NCBI RefSeq assembly: GCF_019285515.1
Contig: NZ_CP079095.1
Span: 3,318,501-3,382,500, forward strand
Length of the DNA stretch: 64,000 nt
DNA from: Methylococcus sp. Mc7
Lineage (GTDB): Bacteria; Pseudomonadota; Gammaproteobacteria; Methylococcales; Methylococcaceae
Direction: 5' to 3'
This document shows, piece after piece, positions 48,152 through 58,027 of the stretch (positions within the stretch are counted from its first letter, which is position 1; each line of letters opens with the position of its first letter). A program made the translations under genes and the position numbers. The notes beneath the pieces are model-generated. The model was given only the letters and a program-made list of their open reading frames with translations, ran no database searches and was not told the origin of the DNA.

Positions 48152-49308
48152 ACTACATCGCCTTGAAGATGCTCATGGGCGACCGCGGCAAGTACCTCGG
48201 CATCGTCATGGGCCTGACCTTCGCTTCGCTGATCATGACGCAGCAGCCGGCCATCTTCGTCGGGCTGATGATGCGCTCGTACAGCTTCGTCACGGACGTC
48301 GGCCTGCCCGACGTCTGGGTGATGGATCCCAAGGTGCAGTTCGTCGACGACATCAAGCCGTTGCAGGACACCCGGCTGTTCCGGGTGCGCGGCGTCAGCG
48401 GGGTGGACTGGGCGACGCCCATGTACAAGGGGCTCATCAAGGCGCGCCTGGCGGACGGGACGTTCCAGACCTGCAACGTGATCGGCCTGGACGACGCCAC
48501 CCTCATCGGCGGACCGCCGGTCATGCTGGAGGGGCGGTTGGAAGACTTGCGGCGGGCCGATTCGGTCATCGTCGACATCGACGGCGCCCGCGACAAGCTG
48601 GCCAAACCGCCGAAGGAGCCGGGCGGCAAACCGGTGCCGCTGAAAGTGGGCGACACGCTGGAACTCAACGACCGCCGTGCCGTGGTGGTCGGCATCGCCA
48701 GGACGACCCGGACCTTCCAGTCCCAGCCGGTGGTGTACACGACCTACTCGCGGGCCACGCTGTACGCCCCCAGGGAACGCAAGCTCCTGTCCTTCGTGCT
48801 GGTCAAGGCCAAGCCGGGTCAGGACGTCCATGCGCTGACCCGACGCATCCGCGAAACCACCGGGCTGGCGGCCTATACCCAGGCCGAGTTCGAGGCGCTG
48901 ACCGTCAATTACTTTCTCAAGAACACCGGCATCCCGATCAACTTCGGCATGTCGGTCACCCTGGGCTTCATCGTCGGCGCGGCCATCGCCGGCCAGACCT
49001 TCTACAACTTCACCCTGGAAAACATCCGTCAGTTCGGCGTGCTGAAAGCCATGGGCGCCGGCAATGGCACGCTGTTAGGGATGATCCTGCTGCAGGCGAC
49101 CCTGGTGGGCGCGATCGGCTACGGGCTGGGGGTCGGTCTGACCTCGCTGTTCGGCTGGTCCATGCGCAACACCATTCTGGCTTTCAAGTTTCCCTGGCAG
49201 TTGCTGGTGTTCAGCGGACTGGGGGTGACGCTGATCTGCGTGTTCGCGGCCCTCCTGAGCATCCGCAAGGTGATCAAGCTCGAGCCTGCCATCGTGTTCA
49301 AGGGCTGA
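48148..49308 (+). CDS. ABC transporter permease, MacB/DevC type
   Basis: 386 residues: one N-terminal TM (about 18-42), a periplasmic domain (about 45-265), three C-terminal TM segments (F-I-V-G-A-A-I-A-G; L-V-G-A-I-G-Y-G-L; L-V-F-S-G-L-G-V-T-L). GTG 48148 is chosen for coupling to the TetR stop. It partners with the ATPase 8 bp downstream and the membrane fusion protein after that, forming an inner-membrane export or extrusion machine. No outer membrane channel is encoded next to it. Confidence 0.88.
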   Translation: MNYIALKMLMGDRGKYLGIVMGLTFASLIMTQQPAIFVGLMMRSYSFVTDVGLPDVWVMDPKVQFVDDIKPLQDTRLFRVRGVSGVDWATPMYKGLIKARLADGTFQTCNVIGLDDATLIGGPPVMLEGRLEDLRRADSVIVDIDGARDKLAKPPKEPGGKPVPLKVGDTLELNDRRAVVVGIARTTRTFQSQPVVYTTYSRATLYAPRERKLLSFVLVKAKPGQDVHALTRRIRETTGLAAYTQAEFEALTVNYFLKNTGIPINFGMSVTLGFIVGAAIAGQTFYNFTLENIRQFGVLKAMGAGNGTLLGMILLQATLVGAIGYGLGVGLTSLFGWSMRNTILAFKFPWQLLVFSGLGVTLICVFAALLSIRKVIKLEPAIVFKG

Positions 49309-49315
49309 GGAAACC

Positions 49316-50023
49316 ATGAGCGCATCGACATTGGCGGTGCAATGCCAAGGAGTCAGGAAAACCTACGACGGCAGCGGGCAGCAGGTCGTCGCGTTGCGCG
49401 GCATCGACCTCGACATCCACGCCGGCGAGCTGATGATGCTGGTCGGCCCCTCCGGCTGCGGCAAGACCACCCTGATATCGGTGATCGCCGGCATCCTCGA
49501 CCAGGACGAAGGGCGCTGCGAAGTATTCGGCCACGATCTGCTGCACATGAAGGACAAGGACAAGCTCAGGTTCCGCGCCGCCAACATCGGCTTCGTATTC
49601 CAGGCCTACAACCTGCTGCCCAGTCTGACGGCGGCGGAAAACGTGTCGATTCCGATGATCCTCAACGGAACCAAGCGGCAGCAGGCGAAGCGCCGCGCCG
49701 TGGAAGTGCTGGAACGGGTGGGGCTGGCCGACCGCTCCGAGTCCCTGCCTTCACGGCTCTCCGGCGGCCAGCAGCAGCGTGTGGCGATCGCCCGGGCTCT
49801 GGTGCACGGACCCAGGCTGATCGTCTGCGACGAGCCTACGAGTGCGCTGGACCATGAAACCGGGCATCGCGTCATGGATTTGCTGAAACAGGTTGCGCTG
49901 GACCAGGACCGGGCGCTGGTGATCGTCACTCACGACGCCCGCATTTTCGAATTCGCGGACCGCATCGCGCAGATGGACGACGGGCTGGTGGTGAAAGTCA
50001 CCCGATCGTCCGAGCCGTCGTGA
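49316..50023 (+). CDS. ABC transporter ATP-binding protein
   Basis: 235 residues. Walker A G-P-S-G-C-G-K-T-T, Q-loop F-V-F-Q-A-Y, signature L-S-G-G-Q-Q-Q-R, Walker B L-I-V-C-D-E-P-T-S, switch His V-T-H-D-A-R. MacB/LolD/DevA subfamily. It energises the permease encoded directly upstream and shares the operon with the fusion protein. Confidence 0.92.
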   Translation: MSASTLAVQCQGVRKTYDGSGQQVVALRGIDLDIHAGELMMLVGPSGCGKTTLISVIAGILDQDEGRCEVFGHDLLHMKDKDKLRFRAANIGFVFQAYNLLPSLTAAENVSIPMILNGTKRQQAKRRAVEVLERVGLADRSESLPSRLSGGQQQRVAIARALVHGPRLIVCDEPTSALDHETGHRVMDLLKQVALDQDRALVIVTHDARIFEFADRIAQMDDGLVVKVTRSSEPS

Positions 50024-50051
50024 ACTCCCGTCCCATCATCGCGGAGACAGA

Positions 50052-51050
50052 ATGTTACCCAAAGCCACCTTGCCGGTGCTGGCCGTCGCCGGATTCCTGT
50101 TCGGGGTCTATTCGGTGGTCACCGGCAACCAGCCGCCGCCGGTCGCGCCGGCCGTCGTCGAGCCCTCCCGTCCGCCGTTCAACTCGTACATCGCGGGCGC
50201 CGGGATCGTCGAAGCCAGGAGCAGGAACATCGGCATCGGCACGCCCTTGCCGGGACTGGTCAAGAGCGTCGAAGTCAAGGTCGGCGACCGGGTCGAGGCC
50301 GGTACCGTCCTGTTCCGCCTGGACGACCGCGAGCCGCTGGCGGAGCTGGAGGTGCGCCGGGCCGATCTGCTCAAGGCCCAGGCCGGAGTGGTGGAAGCCG
50401 AAGCTTCGCTGACCGACGTGAACACCCTCCTGGCGCTGGCCGAAGCCGTGACCGACGAGCGGGCCATCAGCGCCGAGGACATCAAGCGCCGCCGCAACGC
50501 CGTGCTGATCGCGAAAGCCCGGCTGGAAACGGCCCATGCGCAAGTCAGGCAGGCCGAGGCGCAACTGGCTTCGGTCCAGACCACCCTCGACCGGATGGTG
50601 GTGCGGGCGCCGATCCGGGGGGAAATCCTCCAGGTCAACGTCCGCATCGGCGAATATGCCACCACCGGTTTCCTCAGCACGCCTCTGGTGATCATGGGCG
50701 ACATGGAGCGGCTCCACATCCGGGTCGACATCGACGAAAACGACGCCTGGCGCTTTCGCAAGGACGGCAAGGCCTACGGTTATCTACGCGGCAACAGCCG
50801 GCTCGGCACCGGACTGACGCTGGCCTACGTCGAGCCTTACGTCGTGCCCAAGCACTCCCTGACCGGCGACAGCACCGAGCGGGTGGATACCCGCGTGCTG
50901 CAGGTGCTCTACAGCTTCGATCCGGAGGCCCTGCCGGTATTCGTCGGCCAGCAGATGGACGTGTTCATCGAAGCGCCGGAATACACGGGTTCGGCGCCGA
51001 ATCCGAATCCGCAAGCCGGGGACCCGGACGGTTCGGCGGATCTCCGCTGA
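50052..51050 (+). CDS. HlyD-family membrane fusion protein
   Basis: 332 residues. A single N-terminal anchor (L-P-V-L-A-V-A-G-F-L-F-G-V) leads into a lipoyl-like half (I-G-T-P-L-P-G-L-V-K-S-V-E-V-K-V-G-D-R-V), an alpha-helical hairpin of about 100 residues, and the return half (V-R-A-P-I-R-G-E-I-L-Q-V-N-V-R-I-G-E). It bridges the inner membrane ABC transporter to the envelope. It is the last gene of the TetR operon. Confidence 0.9.
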   Translation: MLPKATLPVLAVAGFLFGVYSVVTGNQPPPVAPAVVEPSRPPFNSYIAGAGIVEARSRNIGIGTPLPGLVKSVEVKVGDRVEAGTVLFRLDDREPLAELEVRRADLLKAQAGVVEAEASLTDVNTLLALAEAVTDERAISAEDIKRRRNAVLIAKARLETAHAQVRQAEAQLASVQTTLDRMVVRAPIRGEILQVNVRIGEYATTGFLSTPLVIMGDMERLHIRVDIDENDAWRFRKDGKAYGYLRGNSRLGTGLTLAYVEPYVVPKHSLTGDSTERVDTRVLQVLYSFDPEALPVFVGQQMDVFIEAPEYTGSAPNPNPQAGDPDGSADLR

Positions 51051-51141
51051 GCCTGGCCGCGGCGGGCGAATGGTTCGCGAAAGTTCCGCTGTCCCCTGGT
51101 TTTGTGTATATAAGGCGGCTTCAGTCCAGCGCACGAGCCTC

Positions 51142-52383
51142 ATGTCCATGCCTGAACGATATTTCACCCGGTCCCTTTGCGTCGTTCACGCGATCGTCCT
51201 GTCGGCACTTGCGGGCTGCGGAATGGACCCCTCCATGCCGGAGCCGCCCGATCCGGAGGAGGCCAGGTCGAAGATCGAAGAGTTCGAAGCCAAGGGAAGC
51301 TATGCGCCGGAACGCAGCTACGCCGCCACTGAGATCCGCGAGTCCTGGAAGCACGGGCGTACCGAGCTGGACATCACCTTCATGGCGCCCACCGGAGGCG
51401 GGCGTTTCCCGCTCGTCGTCTATCTGCCCGGCTTGGGCGAAGACGCCACCGCGGGGGCATTCTGGCGCCGCAGCTGGGCGGCGGCAGGCTACGCCGTGTT
51501 CACCGTGCAGCCGGCGGCCCTGGGCAAGGTGTTCTGGGCCTCGGACAAGCTCGACGCCGGTGAGCTGCGGGCGACAGGGCGGACCTACTTCTCTTCGGCC
51601 TCTCTGGAAAGCCGGCTGAGTCATTTGGCCTGGGCGTTGGGCGAACTGCGCCAGCGCGCCGCGATGCCGGGCAACCCTTATGCCGCCGCCGATCCGGCCA
51701 AAGCGGCGGTGGCGGGGTTCGATCTCGGCGCCCAGGCCGCTTCCGCCCTGGCGGGGGAGGCGGTCAAGGCGGCGCTCCCGGCGAACGCCGAATTCAAATT
51801 CGCCGGCGCCATCGTCCTCAGTCCGCACGTCACGCTGGCCGAAGGCAAGCTGGACGAGCGGGCCGCGGGAATGGCGATGCCCCTGCTCGCCGTGACCGGC
51901 ACCGACGACCAGGACCCCTATGGGCTCAGCGCGACTTCCCTGCGCTCGGCCTTGTGGCAGTCCATGCCGCCCGGTGGCAAATATCTGCTGGTGCTGCAGG
52001 GCGGTACGCACGACGCGCTTGCCGGGGTTGAGCCGGGGCAGAAATGGAAAGGGCCGCCGTCGCGGCCGGCATCGGGTGGAGGCTCGGACGGGAGCGGATG
52101 GATGCCCTGGTCCCGCGAAGACCTCACATTGCAGGTCGGTCAGCGCTCCGGTAGCGGGGGCGCCCGCAACGGTTCCGCCAGCGGTTCGTCCGGGGGGGCA
52201 ATGGGGCCTGCCGACCGGTCGATGCGAAAGCGTGGGCCAGACGTCCGGCATTGGGCCGAGGTGGCCGGCGTCGGCACGGCGTTCCTCGATCTCGTCCTGA
52301 AAGGGCGCGAGCGGGCCAGCGTGTGGCTGAACCGGGATGCGGTGCGATGGATGGGGACGTCGGCGGAACTCAGGCATAAGTAG
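51142..52383 (+). CDS. Alpha/beta-hydrolase-fold lipoprotein with Asp at the nucleophile elbow
   Basis: 413 residues. The lipobox L-A-G-C is near residue 24, followed by a Glu/Pro-rich spacer. The hydrolase core has L-V-V-Y-L-P-G-L-G-E and an elbow G-F-D-L-G where the PAF-acetylhydrolase-like relatives have G-x-S-x-G; the Ser is replaced by Asp. A possible His partner is in G-G-T-H-D-A-L. A Gly/Ser-rich insert of about 60 residues (about 305-370) interrupts the C-terminal part. It may be a hydrolase with an Asp nucleophile or a catalytically dead member. ATG 51142 or 51148. Confidence 0.75.
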   Translation: MSMPERYFTRSLCVVHAIVLSALAGCGMDPSMPEPPDPEEARSKIEEFEAKGSYAPERSYAATEIRESWKHGRTELDITFMAPTGGGRFPLVVYLPGLGEDATAGAFWRRSWAAAGYAVFTVQPAALGKVFWASDKLDAGELRATGRTYFSSASLESRLSHLAWALGELRQRAAMPGNPYAAADPAKAAVAGFDLGAQAASALAGEAVKAALPANAEFKFAGAIVLSPHVTLAEGKLDERAAGMAMPLLAVTGTDDQDPYGLSATSLRSALWQSMPPGGKYLLVLQGGTHDALAGVEPGQKWKGPPSRPASGGGSDGSGWMPWSREDLTLQVGQRSGSGGARNGSASGSSGGAMGPADRSMRKRGPDVRHWAEVAGVGTAFLDLVLKGRERASVWLNRDAVRWMGTSAELRHK

Positions 52384-52389
52384 CGCGGC

Positions 52390-53349
52390 TCACCGGACCG
52401 CCGACGCGCGGAGCCGGGCGACGAACCGTGCCAGCGCCTCGCCGATTTCGTGGGGCGAATCTTCCTGCAGGTAATGGATGCCCGGTACGGTGATTTCGGT
52501 CTGGTTCGGCCATCGCCGGCAGAAAAGGCGTGCGCGCGGTCCCAGCAATGCGCCCGGCTCGGCGTTGATGAACAGCTTAGGGATTTCGCAGGCCGCAAGC
52601 CAGGCGCCGTAGGCTTCGACCGCTTCGGCGACGTCCCGCGGTTCACCATCGATGGGCAGCTCGCGGGCCCAGGCCAGCGTCGGCAGCCGGGATTCGGGCG
52701 TGCGGAACGGGCTTCGGTAGGCGTCCATTTCTTCCTCCGTCAGACTCCGCAGGATGCTCTTCGGCAGCACGGTCTCGACGAAGAAGTTGTCCTCCGCGAT
52801 CATCCTGACGCCTTCCTCCGTCCGGAGGCGGCGGAAGATCTGCTCCCTCGGCGGAGGAAAGTCGGCCCAAAGTCTCGGCTGCACGAGGGCTTCCATATAG
52901 GCGATGCCCTGCACCCGTTCCGGATGGCGGCGGCCCCAGTGGAAGCCCAGGGCCGAGCCCCAGTCGTGGACCACCAGGATCACGTCACCGCCGATGCCCA
53001 CCGCCTCGAACCAGGCATCGAGATACTTGGCGTGATCGAAGTATCGATAAGCCGATGCGGGCGCACCGCCCGACTGTCCCATCCCCACCAGATCCGGGGC
53101 CAGGCAGCGGCCGAGGGTCCGGACGTAGGGAATGATGTTGCGCCACAGGTAGGACCAGGTCGGGTTGCCGTGCAGGAAGACGATGGGCGCGCCTTCGCCC
53201 ACATCGACGTAGCTCATCTCGGCATCCAGTACCGGCACGCGCTTCCTGGGGTGGTGATCGACAGCGGAAATCCCGGATGGGAACATGGAAATCCGCGGCA
53301 GTTGGGGATTGCCCGCGGCCGAGGGGATGAACGGTTCGGTAGTCAACAT
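52390..53349 (-). CDS. Haloalkane dehalogenase-like alpha/beta hydrolase
   Basis: 319 residues. All haloalkane dehalogenase hallmarks are present: oxyanion H-G-N62-P-T-W65, nucleophile Asp129 with halide-binding Trp130 in V-V-H-D-W-G-S, acid Glu153 in Y-M-E-A-L-V-Q-P, and base His292 in P-G-I-H-Y-L-Q-E-D. This is the HLD-II (DhaA/LinB) pattern. It would hydrolyse carbon-halogen bonds to alcohol and halide; natural substrates of genomic homologues are often unknown. ATG 53349 has a strong AAGGAG site. It is divergent from a MocR regulator across a 77-bp gap. Confidence 0.88.
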   Translation of the reverse strand: MLTTEPFIPSAAGNPQLPRISMFPSGISAVDHHPRKRVPVLDAEMSYVDVGEGAPIVFLHGNPTWSYLWRNIIPYVRTLGRCLAPDLVGMGQSGGAPASAYRYFDHAKYLDAWFEAVGIGGDVILVVHDWGSALGFHWGRRHPERVQGIAYMEALVQPRLWADFPPPREQIFRRLRTEEGVRMIAEDNFFVETVLPKSILRSLTEEEMDAYRSPFRTPESRLPTLAWARELPIDGEPRDVAEAVEAYGAWLAACEIPKLFINAEPGALLGPRARLFCRRWPNQTEITVPGIHYLQEDSPHEIGEALARFVARLRASAVR

Positions 53350-53426
53350 GGGATGCTCCTTTGCCGGATAGTGAGGGAAGGTGCTGGCACAATAGGGCGG
53401 CGAGCGATCACGGAAAAGGACCACAC

Positions 53427-54887
53427 ATGGCAGAAATCATGGAGCCACTTTTCGAACTGCCCATCACCTTGCCGCCCAAGGGTTCCCGGGCGCTGCTGCG
53501 TTCCGTGTACGGACAGCTGCGGGATGCGATCCTCGACGGGCGGCTCCAGCCCGATACGCGGCTGCCTTCGACACGGGCCTTCGCCGCCGCCGTCGGTGTG
53601 TCCCGCAACACCGCACTGGCGGCATACGAGTTGCTGTTGAGCGAGGGCTATCTGGCCGTTCGGCCGGGTTCCGGAACCTACGTGGCGGCCATCTCGCCGC
53701 GCCCGGCTCGCCGTCCGCCCGGCGAGTCCGGCACGGACAGCCGGTTGAATGAGGCATGGCGCCGGTTGCCGGCGCTTCCCGGGGTGGACGATGAGTGCTT
53801 CCCCTTCGACTTCAGGCTCGGCCTCCCTGACAAATCGGCGTTTCCCTTTCCGGTCTGGCGGCGCCTCTCCGCCAGGGCCCTGAGAGCCTGGTCGAAAACA
53901 CCGGCGGTCTACGGCCAGCCACAGGGCCGGCAGGCGCTGCGGGCGGCGATCGCCAAGCACGTCTCCTTCGCCCGGGCGGTTTCCTGTTCGCCGGAACACA
54001 TCGTGGTCACGGCGGGCGCCCAGCAGGCTTTCGACCTGCTGGCCCGCATCCTGGTCACGCCCGGCCGGACGGTGGTCGCGGTCGAAGACCCCGGCTACCC
54101 GCCGCTGCGGGACGCCTTCACCGCCGCCGGCGCCAGAATTGCCGCCATCCCGGTCGATGAGGAAGGGCTGAGGGTCGATCGCCTGCCCGCCGAGGCCGGG
54201 GTGATCTGCGTCACTCCTTCCCACCAGTTTCCCCTGGGCGTCACCCTGTCCGCGAAGCGCCGGGTCGCCCTGCTCGAATTCGCGCAGGACAGGGGAGCCG
54301 TGGTGATTGAGGACGATTACGACGGCGAGTTCCGCCTCGGAGGCCGCCCCTTGGACGCGCTGCAGACGCTGGATCGGACCGGCTCGGTCTGCTACGTCGG
54401 GACCTTCTCCAAGAGCCTGTTCCCGGAACTGCGCCTGGGGTTCGTTGTCGCGCCGCCCTGGGCGCTGGATGCGCTCGTCGCCGCCAAGGCCTGCGCCGAC
54501 TGGCATTGCCAGACGCCGTCTCAGGACACCCTGGCCGCCTTCATCGGCGAGGGCCATCTGGCCCGCCATGTGCGCAAGATGGGGAGGGTGTACGCCGAGC
54601 GGCGCGCGGCCTTGCTCCGGGCCTTGTCACGGCATGGCGGCGATTGGATGCGTCCCGTGGGGGATGCGGTGGGCCTCCACCTGGCGGTGATGCTGAGCCG
54701 GGAGATTCCGGCCAGCGAATTGGTATCGTCGGCGGCGGTGGCCGGCATCCGCCTTCATGCCCTCGAGCGATACTCGGCCGAAAAGCCGGCGCCCAACGGC
54801 GTGGCCCTGGGCTACGGAATGATCCCCTCGGACCGGATCGATACCGCAATCGAGCGACTGGCAAAGATCGTGACTCGTCTCGCATGA
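53427..54887 (+). CDS. MocR/PdxR-type transcriptional regulator (GntR HTH + aminotransferase domain)
   Basis: 486 residues. A GntR winged helix (about 20-90: [26 protein letters not shown]) is joined to a fold-type I aminotransferase domain with the PLP-binding Lys in T-F-S-K-S-L-F-P and E-D-D-Y-D-G-E-F. MocR proteins sense PLP or amino-aldehyde adducts. It is divergent from the dehalogenase-like gene, so it may control it, which would be an unusual target. Confidence 0.92.
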   Translation: MAEIMEPLFELPITLPPKGSRALLRSVYGQLRDAILDGRLQPDTRLPSTRAFAAAVGVSRNTALAAYELLLSEGYLAVRPGSGTYVAAISPRPARRPPGESGTDSRLNEAWRRLPALPGVDDECFPFDFRLGLPDKSAFPFPVWRRLSARALRAWSKTPAVYGQPQGRQALRAAIAKHVSFARAVSCSPEHIVVTAGAQQAFDLLARILVTPGRTVVAVEDPGYPPLRDAFTAAGARIAAIPVDEEGLRVDRLPAEAGVICVTPSHQFPLGVTLSAKRRVALLEFAQDRGAVVIEDDYDGEFRLGGRPLDALQTLDRTGSVCYVGTFSKSLFPELRLGFVVAPPWALDALVAAKACADWHCQTPSQDTLAAFIGEGHLARHVRKMGRVYAERRAALLRALSRHGGDWMRPVGDAVGLHLAVMLSREIPASELVSSAAVAGIRLHALERYSAEKPAPNGVALGYGMIPSDRIDTAIERLAKIVTRLA

Positions 54888-54922
54888 CGGCTTCCGGCCG
54901 ACGAGGGTCATGAAACGACGGG

Positions 54923-55792
54923 TCAGCGCAGCAGTAACAGCGGTTTGTGAGTGTGTGTCAGCATCTTGGCGGTAAAGCTGCCCAGCAGCAGGTCGTGAAT
55001 TCGGGTGTGGCTGAAGGCCCCCATCACCGTCAGGTCGATCGCCTGCCGTTCCTGGTAGTCGCAGAGAACCTGTTCGGGCTTGCCCGACAATTTCTGTGCG
55101 ATCAGCTCTCCGAAGCCGGATTGTGCCAGCTTATGGGCCGCCGCCTCGAACCGCTGTTCCGTTACGGCATCGTCTTTGCCGGCACAGACCAGATGGCAAA
55201 CGAGGCCTTTGAAGGCCGGACTGGTCGACACCATCTCGACGGCCTTTTCCGCCGCGTAACTGCCGTCATAGGCGATCATGACGCGTTGCGGCGCTTTGAA
55301 TTCGGCGTTGACCACCAGAATCGGCTTGTGCATGGAGCGGATGATGGATTCCAGCTTGGCGCCGATCTTGTCGGGCTGTTTTTCGTGGACCTTGCCGCGT
55401 ACACCGACAACCAGCACACGAATGTCCTCTTCCAGTTCGATCAGCGCCTCCACCAGACTGCCGTGACGCTGGTTGGTGAGCGGATCGGAGATGCCGGCTT
55501 GGATGACGCGCTCTTTGGCGGCTTGCAGGAGTGCCTTGCCCTGCTGCAGACGGAGCTTGCTACGCTGCTGTTCGATCTGGCTCAGTTCCTCGAGCAGATG
55601 ATCACGGCTGTCGACTCCGATGTTTCCCGACAGGTCGGCGGTGAGGGCGGTCTCCGGATGGTGGTCGATGGTGTGCAGCAGTTTCAGCGGCGCCTGGACC
55701 CGGTTGGCGATCCAGGCGGCGTAGTCGCACACCGCCGGCGTCAGGGCGGAGCCGTCGATGCAGGCCAATACGCGATGGGTGTTTGCGTTCAT
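54923..55792 (-). CDS. Tandem universal stress protein (UspA family)
   Basis: 289 residues made of two Usp domains (about 1-160 and 165-289). The first has V-L-A-C-I-D-G-S and V-L-V-V-G-V-R-G-K; the second has V-M-I-A-Y-D-G-S and ends V-M-G-A-F-S-H-T-R-I-H-D-L-L-L-G-S-F-T, the ATP-binding G-x2-G-x9-G-S/T pattern. It is translationally coupled to the SulP gene by a 1-bp overlap (TGATG), suggesting it modulates that transporter. Confidence 0.9.
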   Translation of the reverse strand: MNANTHRVLACIDGSALTPAVCDYAAWIANRVQAPLKLLHTIDHHPETALTADLSGNIGVDSRDHLLEELSQIEQQRSKLRLQQGKALLQAAKERVIQAGISDPLTNQRHGSLVEALIELEEDIRVLVVGVRGKVHEKQPDKIGAKLESIIRSMHKPILVVNAEFKAPQRVMIAYDGSYAAEKAVEMVSTSPAFKGLVCHLVCAGKDDAVTEQRFEAAAHKLAQSGFGELIAQKLSGKPEQVLCDYQERQAIDLTVMGAFSHTRIHDLLLGSFTAKMLTHTHKPLLLLR

Positions 55793-57285
55793 CAGTGTCC
55801 CCCCAGGACCTTCTCGATTTCTTCCGGTTTGTCGTGAATGCCGAAGCGGTCGACGATGGTGGTGGTCGCTTCGTTCATGCCGATCAGTTCGACTTCGGCG
55901 CCTTCGCGGCGGAACTTGATGACGACCTTGTCCAGCGCGGAAACCGAGGTGATGTCCCAGAAATGGGCGCGGTGCAGATCGATGACGACCTTCTCCACGG
56001 CCTCCTTGAAATCGAAGGCGGCGACGAATCGATCCGCCGAGTTGAAGAAGACCTGGCCGACCACCTTATAGGTGCGGATGCCACCGTCCTGGTCCAGTTT
56101 CGATTCCACGTACATGAAGTGGCTGATCTTGTTGGCAAAGAACAAGGAGGCCAGCAAGACGCCGACAAAGACGCCCAGCGCCAGGTTATGAGTCCAGACC
56201 ACCACCACCACGGTGGACAGCATGACGGCGTTGGTGGACAAAGGATGCTGCTTCAGGTTGAGGATGGAGCGCCAACTGAAAGTGCCGATGGAGACCATGA
56301 TCATCACCGCCACCAGCGCGGCCATCGGGATTCGCGAGATCCATTCGCCCAGGAACACCACCATGACCAAGAGGAGGGTGCCGGCGGTGAAGGTCGACAA
56401 GCGTCCGCGGCCGCCGGATTTGATGTTGATCACCGACTGGCCGATCATCGCGCAGCCGGCCATGCCGCCGAGCAGCCCCGCGCCGATGTTGGCCAGGCCC
56501 TGGCCCTTGCATTCACGGTTCTTGTCGCTCGTGGTATCGGTCAGGTCGTCGACGATGGTCGCGGTCATCAAAGACTCCAGCAGTCCGACGACCGCCAGCG
56601 GCACCGAATACGGCAGGATGATTTTCAGGGTTTCCATAGTGAGGGGTACCTCCGGCCACAGGAACATCGGCAGCGTATCCGGCAACTGGCCCATGTCGCC
56701 GACGGTATGGATATCCAGGTGCAGATACACGGCTACACCGGTCAAGGTGATGATGCAGACCAGGGGCGATGGGAGGGACTTACCGATCAGCGGCACATAG
56801 GGAAATAGATAGATGATCGCAAGACCCGCCGCGGTCATCGCATAAACCTGCCAGGAAACGCCAGTCAATTCCGGCAGCTGCGCCATGAAGATCAGGATGG
56901 CCAACGCATTGACGAAGCCGGTCACTACCGAGCGCGACACGAAACTCATCAGGCTGCCGAGCTTCAGATAGCCGGCGATGATCTGCAAAACGCCGGTCAG
57001 CAGCGTCGCCGCCAGCAGATACTGCAGACCGTGATCCTTGACCAGCGTCACCATCAGCAAGGCCATGGCGCCGGTGGCTGCCGAGATCATGCCGGGGCGG
57101 CCGCCGACGAAGGCCGTGACGACGGCGATGCAGAACGAGGCATACAGTCCGACTTTCGGATCGACCCCGGCGATGATGGAAAAGGCGATGGCTTCGGGAA
57201 TCAAGGCTAGCGCGACGACCGTACCGGCCAGCACGTCACTTCGGACATTGCCGAGCCAATCCTGTTTTTTCGATGAGAAGAGCAT
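55792..57285 (-). CDS. SulP-family anion transporter with STAS domain
   Basis: 497 residues. The membrane domain (about 12-385) opens with [20 protein letters not shown] and carries [14 protein letters not shown]. The STAS domain occupies about 400-497 ([15 protein letters not shown]). Family members carry sulfate, bicarbonate or other anions. ATG 57285 starts the protein at [10 protein letters not shown]; a longer upstream frame lacks a site. Confidence 0.92.
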   Translation of the reverse strand: MLFSSKKQDWLGNVRSDVLAGTVVALALIPEAIAFSIIAGVDPKVGLYASFCIAVVTAFVGGRPGMISAATGAMALLMVTLVKDHGLQYLLAATLLTGVLQIIAGYLKLGSLMSFVSRSVVTGFVNALAILIFMAQLPELTGVSWQVYAMTAAGLAIIYLFPYVPLIGKSLPSPLVCIITLTGVAVYLHLDIHTVGDMGQLPDTLPMFLWPEVPLTMETLKIILPYSVPLAVVGLLESLMTATIVDDLTDTTSDKNRECKGQGLANIGAGLLGGMAGCAMIGQSVINIKSGGRGRLSTFTAGTLLLVMVVFLGEWISRIPMAALVAVMIMVSIGTFSWRSILNLKQHPLSTNAVMLSTVVVVVWTHNLALGVFVGVLLASLFFANKISHFMYVESKLDQDGGIRTYKVVGQVFFNSADRFVAAFDFKEAVEKVVIDLHRAHFWDITSVSALDKVVIKFRREGAEVELIGMNEATTTIVDRFGIHDKPEEIEKVLGGH

Positions 57286-57411
57286 GAATTTCCTGATGGG
57301 TACGAAGGCGCGATTATCGGGGAGACGCCGCGCCGGAGTGACACGAAGCGGGAGAAACGCGCTGCCAGACCTGCGGCGGCGCATCGGTGAATCGTGTGAG
57401 ACTAAGGTGGA

Positions 57412-57861
57412 CTAATCATCGGGCCGGCTGTCGTCCGGAGGCAAAGCGGCGTTGATGCGGCGTTTGACGCGCTCCAGCAGTGCGATGAGCGTTTCTTGTT
57501 CCCGGGCCGACAGGGCGCTAAGCACCTGCGCCTCCACCCCATCGGCGATGGACCAGAGCTCCTGCATGACGCGATGGGCCTTGGGCAACAGTTCCAGCCG
57601 ATAAGCGCGCCGGTCTTCGGCATCTTTGTTGCGTCGAACCAAACCCGCCTCCTCCAGCAGGTCGATCTGCCGGGCCAGGGTAATGGGCTTGATTTCCAGG
57701 ATCTCGGCCAGATCGATCTGGCGGCAATTTTCGTGCTTGGATAAATGCACCAAGGCTCGCCACTGGGCATGGCTCAGACCGATGCCTTCGGCTGCCTTGT
57801 TGAAGCGCTGGCGGATGCAATGGCTGATTTCGTAGCTCAGAAAGCCGAATTTGGAATGCAT
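57412..57861 (-). CDS. MarR-family transcriptional regulator
   Basis: 149 residues. The winged helix is at about 30-100: [35 protein letters not shown], and wing [14 protein letters not shown]. The effector is unknown. A TATAAT box ends 5 nt before the ATG, so the message may be leaderless. The gene is upstream of the SulP gene on the same strand, with about 125 bp between them. Confidence 0.9.
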   Translation of the reverse strand: MHSKFGFLSYEISHCIRQRFNKAAEGIGLSHAQWRALVHLSKHENCRQIDLAEILEIKPITLARQIDLLEEAGLVRRNKDAEDRRAYRLELLPKAHRVMQELWSIADGVEAQVLSALSAREQETLIALLERVKRRINAALPPDDSRPDD

Positions 57862-57866
57862 GATCC

Positions 57867-57897
57867 ATTATATCGTAAGCGACGGGTATAATATCAA
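57867..57897 (-). promoter_or_regulatory. Promoter and inverted repeat of the MarR gene
   Basis: On the minus strand TTGATA and TATAAT lie 19 bp apart. ATTATA (57867-57872) and TATAAT (57887-57892) form an inverted repeat spaced by two helical turns, a plausible MarR operator over the promoter. Confidence 0.45.
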
Positions 57898-58027
57898 AAG
57901 TTCTTAACTATTGCTCTCGTCAGGAATGAGCGTCAGTGGGCGCGAGATCGGCTGAACCGGGTGCCGCCCAGTGGATGGGAGCATCCGCGGTTCTCAGGCA
58001 CAAGCGGGCGGTTCACCGAACCGGCAG

